The position numbers were made by a program, and so were the translations under genes. This document shows, piece after piece, positions 24,736 through 35,528 of a stretch of 64,000 nucleotides of DNA. How positions within the stretch are numbered: the stretch's first letter is position 1; every line of letters begins with the position of its first letter. This stretch comes from Histoplasma ohiense (Eukaryota; Ascomycota; Eurotiomycetes; Onygenales; Ajellomycetaceae), in contig JAEVHH010000003.1 of the NCBI GenBank assembly GCA_017607445.1, forward strand, positions 2,232,001 to 2,296,000. Direction: 5' to 3'. The notes under the pieces are model-generated. The model was not told the DNA's origin. It saw only the letters and a program-made list of their open reading frames with translations, and did not search any database.

Positions 24736-25417
24736 CAGCATAATTGATTCATCTATTTCAACTAGCTGTGGTGTAATCAGTACAGTCTGTATGCTGACTC
24801 AGTCAACATATTCTCAGCTGCAGATATACATTCTTCTTCTCTCTTCCCACTGTTCTCTCTGTCTTTCTTCATTTCTTTTCTCTCACAATCTTCTTCAGTG
24901 CTCTCTTCTCTCTCTTCTCTCAGATTTATACTGAGTCACATGATTGCAAGATGTCATAGAGAATACAGTCTTTTCTTCACTCTTCTCTTTATTTTTCTTT
25001 TCAGAACACTCTTTTTTTCTCTTTTCTTTTATCTATCTCATCTGTCTTTTCTCTGCTGTTAGAAGCACAGACAGTTCTCAGATCAACTGAGAAAGTTATC
25101 TCTCTTCATTCACTATAAAGTTTTTCAGACACAGCAGCAGTGGTTCTCTCAGAAACCACACTATAGTTTCATCATGAATGACCATACATCAGATCAGAAG
25201 TGAATGCACAGCTCAGTAAAATCCTTTTCAATAAGCTGAGTCTTCTCAAGAGTTGCCATCTGAATTCTGTTTTCTTTCTCTCTGTGTATATAGAAATCTC
25301 TTCAGTGTAGCACATCTTCATGTTCTTCAGAAGGCTTCTGAAACATGAGTGCTGCTCATGTTTTTCTCTGAAATGTTAAATCAATACAAACAAACAAACA
25401 AACTCTCTTGCAGTTGT

Positions 25418-25991
25418 CTTCACTGAATTTAACTATGAATGAGTATTCAGAGCAGTATTTTCTCTCAGAGTTGATACTGCATTCAGATCTGCTGTCATAT
25501 ATGCAATGAATCTTTCATAGAAGATTTGAGCAAAGTTCTGACTGACTGACTGTTTCTTCTCTTCAACTCAGCTGTTCAGAGTCTTTTTCAATCTGATGAG
25601 AGTCTTCTGCTGTAGATTCTGTTGCTGTTGAGCCTTCTTAAACTGCTTCTGTAGCTGAGAGATGACTGTGGGAATGCTGTCACTGACTTCTTTGAAAACT
25701 GAAAAAGACATTGTAACAGTCTTTCTCTGTCTCTTGTCAGTCTTTTCAGTAACAAAATTGATCAGTGATTTCAGCTTCAGTGGTCTGATGTAGGCTATGT
25801 CAATGTTCTTGAATGAATGAAAGAGCATTGAGAGCTCTATGACCACTCAATCTGTGCAGTACACACATATAGAGTAATCGCAGGGAGTGTGTGATGATAT
25901 TGAACAGATTGAAGAATTAAAATTATATGAAAAACAGTTAGAAAATTGGAAAATTCAAATGTATCTCTATATTTATGAGTAGTTGTAAGAA
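25418..25991 (-). pseudogene. Tad-2 distal ORF1 start and 5' UTR (part 2)
   Basis: Continuation of 17177-18720 beyond Tad-3. It holds the ORF1 N-terminus (start about 25846 on the minus strand; M-x2-L-S-M) with the Gln-rich stretch near 25600, then the 5' UTR, ending at the LINE 5' terminus 25991. It corresponds to 16600-17176 in the proximal copy. Confidence 0.85.
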
Positions 25992-28900
25992 TGTTCAGAT
26001 GATCTGCAATGAATCTGATAGCTGCTTTCACTCATGAAATGAAGACAGTCTTTGCACAAAATAAGAAGATATTCATGATCACAATGAATGTGCAGAGTGT
26101 TTTTGATGCTGTGCTGTGCAGACAGTTGCTTCAGTGAATGATATAACAGAGATGACTGTATAAACTGCTACAACTCATCAACAACTTCCTCACTGAATGC
26201 AGAGCTCAGATTCAGCTGAAGAGAACCACTACAGCAATATATCAGATGCAATGTGATATATCACAGAAATCTTCTCCATCATCAATACTGTTTCTTCTAT
26301 ATCTGACAGAGCTGCTGTGATAGAATTCAGAATTGTGCTTTGACTATACAGATGATCTGAACATTTGATGAACTATACATTTACTTGACAACAATGCTAC
26401 TTTTCTCAGCCATGATATACAGAGTATTCTGAGATGAAGGAAGACAAACAAGATGATCTTTACATCAGAAAAACTTGAGATGATTTATCTCATAAGAAAG
26501 TGATATAATAAAGTATTATCAGTGATTATGTCAGAGAATCTGATCATACACTTTGTCACTGTCTCAGCTGAACAGAAGTCAGTACTTCATTGATTGAATA
26601 TACATTTTTACAGAAGACTCATCTGAAGATTATATATCTCTGCTCAGATAAAGAAGATAAGAGCTGTGACTCAGTATATCTGAAATCTAGAAAAGATCAG
26701 AAATGAGCTCTCAGTAGATACTCTGTGAAAGATGATCATCATTTACATAATTCTCTCACTGCTCTATAGCACAGAGATCTGATACAGCAGTTGCATGCAG
26801 TCAGCAAAACACATAAGCAGAAGTAAAGAGATCAACTCTCATCTGAAATAATATGTGAAGACAGTTGAGATGATGTTTATCATAACAGTCAGAGAAATTC
26901 TTTCAGTTTTTCATACAACACTCATCACAACTCTATACTGAGATGCTGAGCTTTCATCAGCAATGATAGCTCTGAAGAAGATCAAAATGTATTTCACAAT
27001 AAAGCTTCAGATAATGAATGAGAGACACTCACTAGCTTTACAGATAACTTTCTCAATGATTATATATAAAAGAGAAGCTGAAACTCAGCAGTATATGAAG
27101 ATCAAGATTCAGAGATTGAAAGCACTGCTGTCTACAGTCAATAGATTCACACTTATCATTTCATACTACTCAGAGAGATGTGAGACAGATCTCACAGAAA
27201 GTGTAGACAAAAAGAATACTGCTCAGATATTCAAAAAATAATGAAGAAATCAATTTTCAACAGATCTATATATCTTCTTGAATGAATCAGAACAGATTCT
27301 TGACAACAGTAGATGAATAAGCTATGATTTCATAGTCTATCAGAGAAATAAACAGCTGATCAGCTTCTCAGCTGCACTGAGCTCTATATCATATATCTTC
27401 AACACTGAGACAGTTGATATCTGCTGTGCATTAGAGTGTGCAGTGAAGCTTCTACTCTGTATCACAGATGACAGCATCAATTCTCAGATCTGACTCTATC
27501 TTGACAATATTTCAGTCATCTGAGATATACAGAGTAGTACAGTGATCTTTTTAAACTGAGTCTACAGTTGCTGTCATGAGCTTCTCAGACAATATAATAT
27601 AAGTCTGAAATGAGTCTCTGAGTATATGAGAATAGAGAGCAATGAGAAAGTAGATTGTCTGACTAAGCAGACAGTCTCATCTACTACAGTCTCAGTATAT
27701 GAACTCAAAATCATATTCACAGTCAGTGAGATCTGTACAGTGGTCAAGCAGCTCAGTCAAGAGACAGAGTGAGAGTGATGAAACAGAGTCTGTGAAAAGC
27801 TCTCTGACTGATATCAGAGCTGAAAATTCAGCAGACTGACTGTGAAATATTAAGTAAAGATTTCTTCAGAGCTTATTATATTATAATATACTCTTCATTA
27901 CTGATTTATACTTCACTTCTCTCATGAGAACTTCTTCTGGTATCACAGATGCTTTCAGCATGCAGATATGAGACTCATCTGTATTTATAAACACAATAAG
28001 AGCTCAGAACATTTGATGCTCTGTCAATATTTACAGAAACATTTTTCTCACTGACTCAAGAAATCAGCAGCACAGCCATACAATCAGACAACAACTGTTG
28101 TCTATCTAGAGTCTCTGATCTCTATAGACTTTGTAGAACTGTTTGACTGCATGCAGTTCTATATACAGTACTGTATAAAATAACACAGTCATCTGAACAC
28201 ACATTATCTGACAGCCTCCCACAGCAGTTCCAAGCCTATACAGATAATACAGATAGCACAACATTCAGTACAACTGATTTGAATAGTACAATAGATTCAA
28301 TCAATGCAATTGATACAATCAGTTCATTTGATTCAATTGATACAAACAGTACAATCAGTTCAACCAGTTCAATCAGTACAAATGATACAAACAGTACAAT
28401 TGATATGATTGATTCAATCAATTCAATCAGTTCAACTGATGCAAGTAGTTCAATCAGTATGATTGACTCATATGTTTGAATTAGCTGTGGTGTAATCAGT
28501 ACAGTCTGCATGCAGACTCAGTTGATATACTCACAGCTGTTAGTATGATGTCTATACATACTCTGCTTTGCTTTTCTTCACTGATTCTGATCTCTATTGA
28601 CTTAGACACTCTTCTTCTCTTTTCTTGCTGCTCTCTCTGTCTCTCTTCATTTCTTTTCTCTCACAATCTTCTTCAGTACTCTCTTCTCCTCTCTCTTCTT
28701 CTCTGAGCTTGCACTGAGTCATGTGATTGCAAGATGCTATAGATGACACAGACTTTTCTTCACTCTTCTTTTTATTTTTCTTTTCAGAATACTCATTTTT
28801 TCTTTTTTTCTTTTGTCTATCTCATCTGTCTTTCTTCTATTGTTAGAAGTGCAGACAGTTCTCAGATCAACTGAGAGAGTTATTTCTCTCTGTTCACTAT

Positions 28901-29184
28901 AAAATCTTTCAGACACAGCAGCAGCAGTCCTCTTGAGAACCACACTATAGCTTCATCATGAATGATCATACACTGAGTCAGAAGTGAATGCACAGCTTAG
29001 AAAAATCCTTTTCAATGAGCTGAGTCTTCTCAAAAGTTGTCATCTGAATTCTGTTTTCTCTCTCTCTGTGTACATAGAAATCTCTTCAGTATAGCATGTC
29101 TTCATGTCCTTTGAGAGGCTTCTGAAACACAGACACTGCCTGTGTTTTCTCTGGAATGTTAAATCAACACAAACAAACAAATAA
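25992..29184 (+). mobile_element. Tad-1 LINE, right part with ORF2 3' half and tail
   Basis: Resumes the copy begun at 10099. ORF2 continues to about 28170: RT Y-T-D-D at 26345-26356, thumb region open at 26963-27241, RNase H near 27270-27700, and the Cys/His C-terminus. A minisatellite and 3' UTR follow, ending in an (acaa)n tail at about 29170-29184. The tail is followed by GypA LTR sequence, so Tad-1 inserted into the 5' LTR of GypA-2. Frame broken by TGA codons. Confidence 0.9.
28262..28475 (+). repeat. Tad-1 3' UTR minisatellite, 9-bp period
   Basis: Fourth member of the LINE 3' UTR array family, somewhat shorter and more diverged (tgattcaat variants) than the others. Same position between ORF2 and tail. 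Confidence 0.88.
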
Positions 29185-29346
29185 ACTGTGGAGTGGCTTT
29201 TGATATTCTTTTACTCTGAATTTCTCTCTATAAGAATTCTCTTTGTATGATCTTTTCTTCTGATTTCTTTTCTCTTTCTTTTCTTAATCAATTCATAATC
29301 TGTATTAGAATAGTGCTAGATTGTTAATTGAAGTACATTAATTACA
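29185..29346 (+). repeat. GypA-2 5' LTR, 3' part only
   Basis: Matches the last 162 bases of the GypA LTR (compare 9937-10098), ending aattaca. Because this LTR end faces the element interior, all CpGs present at the outer end of GypA-1 are gone here (for example aattcataatc for aattcgtaatc). Confidence 0.9.
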
Positions 29347-29360
29347 TTATGAATTGATTC
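29347..29360 (+). promoter_or_regulatory. GypA-2 primer-binding site (self-priming type)
   Basis: ttatgaattgattc follows the LTR directly. The first 13 bases are the reverse complement of the LTR segment aatcaattcgtaa (10037-10049 in GypA-1), allowing for one CpG-derived change. No tRNA-type TGG start is present. The same arrangement is found at 46892-46904 in GypA-3. Confidence 0.65.
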
Positions 29361-29822
29361 TTCTGTGTTTAAAATCTGAGTGTTTTGTGATTAGTTCTTA
29401 CATCTGAGTGCATTGTTTACAGATCTGAGTGTCTAGTTGTTACAAGAGATTTCTTGTGAGTCTGAGTGTCTCTATCATTAATATATATAGACTGTTGTGT
29501 CTAAGCATCTGAGACACAATTGACTGTGTTCTACAAGGTCTGAGTGTCTACAAACTGTAACACTGTGAATAGTGTTCATGAAGAAGCTTGACAAAGCTTA
29601 GCACTGCAACACTGCAAACAGTGTCTGTGACAGAATCAAATGTCTACAAGTATTTCTTTTTCTTTTTTTTATTATTACATGTTTTTAGATATTGAAATGA
29701 ACTACAAGCAATTCTACAAACATCTGCTGCATCTGAACACAGCAGATGATAACTTAGATCTATGAAGCATTCTACAGCAATAGATGTTATAGATGAGTGA
29801 ATTGCAATAATAACTTGCTGAG
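29361..29822 (+). repeat. GypA leader with repeated ctgagtgt motif
   Basis: The untranslated leader repeats ctgagtgt, often followed by cta, at least five times, and contains a short inverted repeat around agcttgacaaagct and paired cactgtgaatagtgtt-like sequences. GypA-3 has the same leader at about 46540-46890, where cactcgggtgtaagaact-like units repeat. It may be a packaging or translation element; function unknown. Confidence 0.6.
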
Positions 29823-30780
29823 ATGAGCACTTCTGTGTTCACTATTTCTTCTACACCCACATCTCACAAAAAGCTCTCAAGAGAGAAGCTTTCAATTCTT
29901 GACAAATACAAGAAAAACCTAGCACTCTACCTTGTGTGGAAGTCAAAAGTAAACATCAAATTGGACATCAATGAACAAGCAATAGACTTGCTATCCAATC
30001 AAGTGTGGTATTTCCATAGCAGATTGGATGATGACATGTTAGCAAAATTTCAATTCTGAATGAGTCATTGTCAGAACAATCAGCATATATCAGAGCTAGT
30101 TTTTCAACAACTCAACTCTCTCTTTCTCAATTCTACACTTCAAATCAAGGCATTGAACTGGCTTAATCAGACTCATCAGATGAATGTCACATTAATAACT
30201 TATCTTTCTGAATTCAATCACAAACATCTAGAAGCAGATGGACAAGACTGAGATGACATTGTCAAGATCAATATATTGTTCAAGACCTTGAACTTTCAGT
30301 TGTATAATTGAAGTATAGAGTATTTAAAGCTTTTAACATACAGCAAATTCTGTGCCAATCTTCATCTGTTGAACAATAATCTGTCTCAGTTTCATACACT
30401 TCAAAATTGCAGAGAATTCTGTTGAACAAATATATACATCTCAAATCACTCTGCAGTATCTTTCATCTTCAAATCAGAATCAATGAACTGAGTCTCATAC
30501 ATAAACACAAGTCACTCAAAAGTCCTCAACATCTCAGAAAAGAATATCACTGATCAAATCATCAGAGAAGTCTGCATACACTGCAACAAGTCAGAGCACT
30601 TCACAAATCAATCTTCAAATGTGATTATCTCAAGTAAACCCCCCACACATGTGAACACTGTCATCTGTGAACAGATAAGAACAGAGAAAAGATGAGCTCT
30701 TGCTTTAAAACACAGACAAAAACTCAAGAAACAGAAAGCTAGCTGAAGATTCAAACAGAAAATACAAGCAGATGCAATCA
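29823..30780 (+). pseudogene. GypA-2 Gag remnant
   Basis: Starts at ATG 29823, open to 30059 with the same N-terminus as GypA-3 Gag. One TGA, at the position of W in GypA-3, separates the next open piece (30060-30251). A zinc knuckle near 30573-30615 has C-I-H-C-x4-H-x4 with Ser in place of the last Cys. A basic Gln/Lys tail follows. Confidence 0.85.
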
Positions 30781-31466
30781 TGATCTCTGTCATTGTAAAT
30801 AGTCTAGTCAATATATAAGCAATGATAGACAGTGATTTTCTTCATTACACTCTTATAGACACTCAGCTGATTGAGAAGCATAAGCTCCAGCATATTCTCT
30901 TTTTCAAATCAAATAAACTCAGTGAATTTGATGATCTCAGAGAATCCATCTTCTACAATATAGTAAGATTTAATGTCAATGTAGAAGAACATGAGAAAAA
31001 GAATGTATACACATACAAAATACAAGATCTTGAATACAATCTAATACTCAGTCTATCATAGCTCACAGAATTTGAAACCTTGTTGAATGCACACAATCAC
31101 TGTCTTATTTTCTCAGAAGATGACTGTGTTTACAAGAAGAATGTTGATAGAACCACTAATCTCATCTAGATATCAATGAAAGCATACAAACTACTAACTC
31201 ATCAAGTATATGAGAAGAAGAATGTCCAAGTGTTCACTGCTAGTATAATGAATATCAAAAAAGCATTAGAGAAGCTAGAACTCAAAAATCTCAAGAAATC
31301 ACACAAGAAACTACTCAAATTATATGAAGACTTCACAGATATATTCAATGAGAAAAAAGCTGAAAAGCTTTCTTCTCACTGAGAACTCAGTATAGATCAT
31401 ACAATTGAGCTTATCAAAAAAAACAGTAAGAATTCACAATCACTCTGAAGTTCTCTCTACAGCATA
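30780..31466 (+). pseudogene. GypA-2 protease and RT start remnant
   Basis: The protease-like segment (30822-31061) has M-I-D-S-D. The linker before RT includes 31176-31382. The RT start is cut off at 31466 by GypB-2. Homologous to 6059-6700 in GypA-1. Confidence 0.8.
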
Positions 31467-31737
31467 TGTAAGAGATGATACTAGATGTAATTATGAGAGT
31501 AGTGTGAAGTACGCACATAGAATGTTAAGAAGGTAGCAATCTCTATTATTCAAAGCTAATTGCTGATCTTCTAATATCTATGAATATCAGTGAGCATTAT
31601 ATAGACGATCACCACACTCTACAGCTGTCTATGATACTGTGTGCTATATTCATCCTCATTAATTCTGGTGTGTTCTGTGTTCTTCTATCATCACATAGCT
31701 ATTTTCTAATATAGATATCTTCATTGTGTCTATTACA
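31467..31737 (-). repeat. GypB-2 3' LTR (271 bp)
   Basis: Left LTR of the minus-strand element, tgtaagag...tctattaca. Its inner end has no CpG (cttcattgtgtc), in contrast to the outer ends of the other GypB LTRs (ctccgttgcgcc). The adjoining bases 31738-31760 read, in element orientation, as a purine-rich tract suited to prime plus-strand synthesis. Confidence 0.93.
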
Positions 31738-32283
31738 ATTATCTCTCTTCTTCAAAGACCTGGTTCTCAGAGCTTCTTATTGCAACATGCAAAGTTTGTA
31801 ATATGAGCTGCATGGTTGATATTGTATAAAGTTCACAGAATTGGGCTGGATTAATTGTTGAGATTAATTTCAAAGTGCTGCTGTTTCAGAAGAACATTTT
31901 TCCATCTTCAGTGTTATTGCAGTTCAATCATAATTTAGACACAATCTCTGAACCTCTTTTCTTTAACTTTTACATCAAAAAATTGTATTCTAATGAAATC
32001 ATCACCATCATCACCATCAATGATTTTTTATTTAAAAAGAATACATCAATTTATCAAACAAAGTACACTGTATCTTTGTATGCAATTTTTATTGCAAATT
32101 TCGAAGTTTTGATTGTGTGGTTGCATTTTCCATTTTGGGTTGAGTTTTGTGTTGTTGCAATTTCTTTGATCAACATTGCAATATTGATTTCAATCTTCAA
32201 TATCTGTTTTTCTTTCTTGTTGCTTTTGCTTCTCCTCCTTCTTTGAACAAGGTCTTGGTACTAATTTAAGATTATGATAGAAT
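31738..32283. other. GypB-2 region between 3' LTR and antisense cargo gene
   Basis: AT-rich sequence unlike the other Gypsy internal regions. An open frame (31875-32246, +) ends in a run of Leu codons from cttctt-type repeats and has hydrophobic, low-complexity composition. I do not accept it as a gene. It may hold the promoter and 5' UTR of the plus-strand gene starting at 32282. Confidence 0.45.
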
Positions 32284-33420
32284 GTCAGAACCAGCTGTTT
32301 CCATTGCTGGTTCAGAGTCTATAAAGAGTGATATACTGTCTGTCATTGAAAGCATTTGCTTGAGTTGTCTGAAGAGATTGCAGAATTCTTCAGTATATTC
32401 TTACTTTGTGAACAATGAACAGATATACTGTTACATCTGTCATATATCAAATAGAAGTTGTGCTGTCATAAGTTTTTTTAAACTGAGATTGTTATGAATA
32501 CTAACAGATTATAGATATCTGAGCACTTTCACAAAATCAGTTAATCTTTGATCAATGAATTTCACAAGATACTGCTCTTCAACAAAGTTTCAGATGAGAG
32601 ATTTGTCATATATCAAACTGTTGTTGCAAGATTTGTACTTGATGTGCAGATCTACAAGAACACAGATGAGGTTCTAGAATTCTATATAAATTTTGATGAT
32701 CTGTTGTCAGAGTGAGATGTGATATTCAATTATAGCAGTGTTTCAGAAAGTGTGTTTTTGCATTCTGCTATTACATCAGTGTCATTCTCACTGAGTCAAG
32801 ATCTTGGTGTGTTACTTGAGTTGACTGATAATGTAGATGAAGATGAAGAAGCAGACAGTCTCATTGAAGTGTTAGAAAGAAACACAGCAGCATATTGCTG
32901 TTGTTGTATTCAACATTTGACAATGTCTCCCCACCATCATTGTGAGTCTGCTGAGAGTTGATGCAAAAAATGCAAGCACTGCTCAATGATGAAGCATACT
33001 TGCATTTTGATAAGTTATTATTCAGATGTTTTACAGTATATAACATTAACTTGTATTAGATGTCAGCAGATGTTATTGAATTGACTCAGATGATTATTAA
33101 CACTGCTGAGAATCTAATTATCACTGATGCAGACACTTTGAATATTAACATTTTACAGAGCACTGTGACTGTGGTGGTTAAATTCTTTGTTATGAAGATT
33201 CATGAGATTCAATGAGACAGTTCTTCTGAGACTCTGACTGAAACAGTGATTGATGAGATTTCAGTGGTTACATCACTGATCACAGCTCTCAAGTCATCAT
33301 TGAAATGTCATGCTTCATCAGTTGAGAAAATTCAGAATAATAAGCAGGTTTGTTTTGATGACAATTTCTCAAATGACACTGATCAAGTCAAGACAGATCT
33401 GTTTTTTAATCTCTGAGTGG
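32282..33420 (+). pseudogene. Degenerate Cys-rich gene carried antisense in GypB-2
   Basis: Unrecognised gene, about 375 codons when read through stops. It starts at M-S-E-P-A-V-S. Two Cys clusters are visible. The first (about 32365-32460) has C-x2-C, then C-x2-C-x6-C. The second (about 32895-33003) has C-x2-C, a H-H-H-C, then C-x2-C-x2-C-x6-C. An acidic stretch precedes the second. Such clusters suggest zinc binding, perhaps DNA or RNA contact; this is inference. It lies between the pol end and the polypurine tract, opposite in sense to pol, so it is inside the retrotransposon. Internal TGA codons follow the same mutation pattern. Confidence 0.55.
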
Positions 33421-33429
33421 AATAAATAT

Positions 33430-33700
33430 ATTCAGCAGTTATCATCATCTTCTTCATTTTCATTTACTGACTGACTTCTGATAGATTTTATTAAACTGTT
33501 TTAAGTACTTCTGACTGTTCATCAAGTTCTCTTCAGATTCTCAAGAATTATCTGTGTCTGTACAATTCTTTCATTTGATAAGATATTATGTTTGACTGTG
33601 GTACTGATACTTGTCTAATATAGCTTCAACTTTTCATTTCTCTTGCACATCTATAATTATCAGTTCTGCTTGTGAGATTTGTTCATTATGTATGTGATAT
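33430..33700 (-). pseudogene. GypB-2 chromodomain
   Basis: Minus-strand translation read through TGA gives an L-D-K-Y...Y-L-I-K-x-K...S-x-E-S-E-E-N-L pattern. This is the chromodomain fold sequence placed after integrase in chromoviruses. Chromodomains of this type steer insertion towards methylated-H3K9 chromatin in other chromoviruses, which would suit the nesting seen here. An acidic C-terminus ends near 33435. Confidence 0.75.
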
Positions 33701-35265
33701 GATTCAAAAAGGGAAACATGAAATACAGAATGAATTTTTTTATATTGCAGTATAAGTTTCAGTTTATACATCTGCATATCACAGATATCAATTATTTGAA
33801 AGAGACTCAAAAATCAATGCTCTAATTTGAGTGAGAGTCACAAGATAGATATATTTTTTGCATGCAGCATTACTTAGTCCTCTATTTAAAGTTTTTTGAT
33901 ATATAATACTGATTATAATACTTTTTCTCAGTTGCTTTGACAGCTTTCAGACATTCTCAGATCTTGTTCTTCATTTACTTCATTCATTCCATTTGTTTCA
34001 TCATCAATTTTGATGCACTTATGCTTGGGGGTTTCACATCTATACAAAGTTCAGTTGATTGGCTGATCATCACTTCAGATGATGTCATTTTTATCAATGT
34101 GTGAAAGATGTTGTTATATGCTCATTGCATCACAGAAATCCATTCTATTCAATTATCTTGTTGATAGCTGCAATATGTGCAAAGATAATGTTCAATCATC
34201 TGATTCAATCATTCTGTCTGACTGTCAGTTTGCGGGTGGAAAGTCATTGATAATTTTCATCAGATATGAAGCAGATAACATAATGTCAATCAAAACTTGC
34301 TATTTATTAATGAATCTCAGTCACTAATAATATTCACAGATGGATCAAAGTTCTTCACAATTATTCATACAATAATGTCCATGAGTTCTTCTGCATCTAG
34401 CTCTGAAGATGTGGGCACAATTATGATTCATTTAATGAATAAATCAACAAATACAATAATAGTATTATAGATTTGACTTTCCTTTTTATTATCTGACAGA
34501 TCTTCAATAAAGTTCATGCTAATTGTATATCATTTCTTATCTGACATTGAATGTGAATGTAGCAATCTGTATGGTTTGTGCTGTGGTATCTTGATATATT
34601 GACAAACATCACAAGTTCTTACATATTCTGCAATCTCATTGCTCATACCATGTCATAAGTACTTGTGTTTGATTGCTTTGATGATTTTGTCACATTCAAA
34701 ATGGCCATCTTGAGAATCATTGTGGTTCATTTTCATTATTTCATGTCTTACAGTTTTGTCTTGCAGTATATAAACTTTATCATCTTTTCTGAGCAGATCA
34801 TCTTTATCTACTGCTCAGATTGAATAATTATCTATACTAGCATCACTCATCTCTAGTCTTCTACAAAGTTCAGATATATCAGTGTCTTTATTCTGAATCT
34901 ACAGCAAAAGTTCAATGATAGATTCAGTTATCTCTTTACAATAGATTGTCTCAGACTCAAATATCTTGACAGCTAGAATTCATAATATCAGAGTCTCTAA
35001 ATCTAATCTCATAATATCTGCAATCTCATTCTCATCTGCAGATGTATTCTTTATTCTGCAGAGATTGTTGTCATCAATAACTACAGATCTCTTCACTCAA
35101 CAATTTTCATTAGCTTGCAGATCTTTTCACATTATCTTGATACATTGATTTAACTTTGTATTTTCTTTTATCTTTAGTGACTTAAAGATTCTCTTACACA
35201 GCTTTTCTTGCAGAGTAGAGAGCTCTGTCAAAAGAGCTGTATATTTTACAAAATCTGAGCAACAA
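33700..35265 (-). pseudogene. GypB-2 integrase and RNase H end
   Basis: Homologous to 1-1450 of GypB-1. It covers the C-terminal GPY/F-like region (about 33700-33880), the core, the HHCC finger (about 34560-34750), and the linker, reaching the C-terminal end of RNase H where GypC-1 is inserted at 35265. Frame broken by TGA codons. Confidence 0.85.
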
Positions 35266-35528
35266 TGTGAGGTGTAGTGACAGTGTGAAGAGTAACAGTA
35301 GAAGATAGTTTATAGCGTAGCGGAGATAATAGTAATATATTGTAGAGTGTAATATAGTAGCATAATGTAGTGTAGCTAATTGCTAAGGAAGAAAAGAAAG
35401 AGAAAGAAGATGTGCGAAATACATACATTGATATATATATACATATAGAAATAGCAGTAGCGAGAGTATAATGGAAAGAGGTAAGAATAAGTGAAGATAA
35501 TAAGGAAATAATAAATGAGTGCATTACA
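35266..35528 (-). repeat. GypC-1 3' LTR (263 bp)
   Basis: tgtgaggtg...gcattaca. It differs from the partner LTR (39907-40169) almost only at CpG sites: gcgtagcgg against gcatagcag, and gtgcgaaat against gtgcaaaat. A purine tract follows on its inner side in element orientation (35529-35550). Confidence 0.95.

Larger units (their letters stand above)
18721..25401 (+). mobile_element. Tad-3, full-length Tad1-like LINE
   Basis: About 6.68 kb from a 5' end tcttacaactac to the (acaa)n tail. It has 5' UTR, ORF1, ORF2, the 9-bp minisatellite and tail. The target duplication is actctcttgcagtcat (18705-18720) versus actctcttgcagttgt (25402-25417). The two differences form a CA/TG pair, which a single ancestral CG would give. 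It is inserted head-on into minus-strand Tad-2. Confidence 0.93.
10592..25991 (-). mobile_element. Tad-2 LINE (minus), split by Tad-3, with duplicated 5' half
   Basis: The 3' tail, read as (tttg)n on the plus strand, begins at 10592. The element 5' end is at 25991, and both ends touch the same 16-bp target duplication. Inside, Tad-3 is inserted at 18720/25402. The 5' half (5' UTR, ORF1, start of ORF2; about 2.1 kb) occurs twice in tandem: 15061-17176 and 17177-18720 plus 25418-25991. Without Tad-3 and one duplicate the length is about 6.6 kb, like Tad-3 and Tad-4. Confidence 0.85.
29185..31466 (+). mobile_element. GypA-2, truncated Ty3/Gypsy element
   Basis: Partial 5' LTR (29185-29346), primer site, 470-base leader, gag, protease and the first part of RT, cut at 31466 by the LTR of GypB-2. 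Its remaining 3' part does not reappear in the window. It is the oldest layer of the left nest, since Tad-1 sits inside its LTR. Confidence 0.9.

Noticed and set aside
31875..32246. 123-residue hydrophobic frame with Leu-rich end as a membrane protein
   Set aside because: The Leu run comes from cttctt-type simple sequence. Composition is low-complexity and there is no conserved motif.
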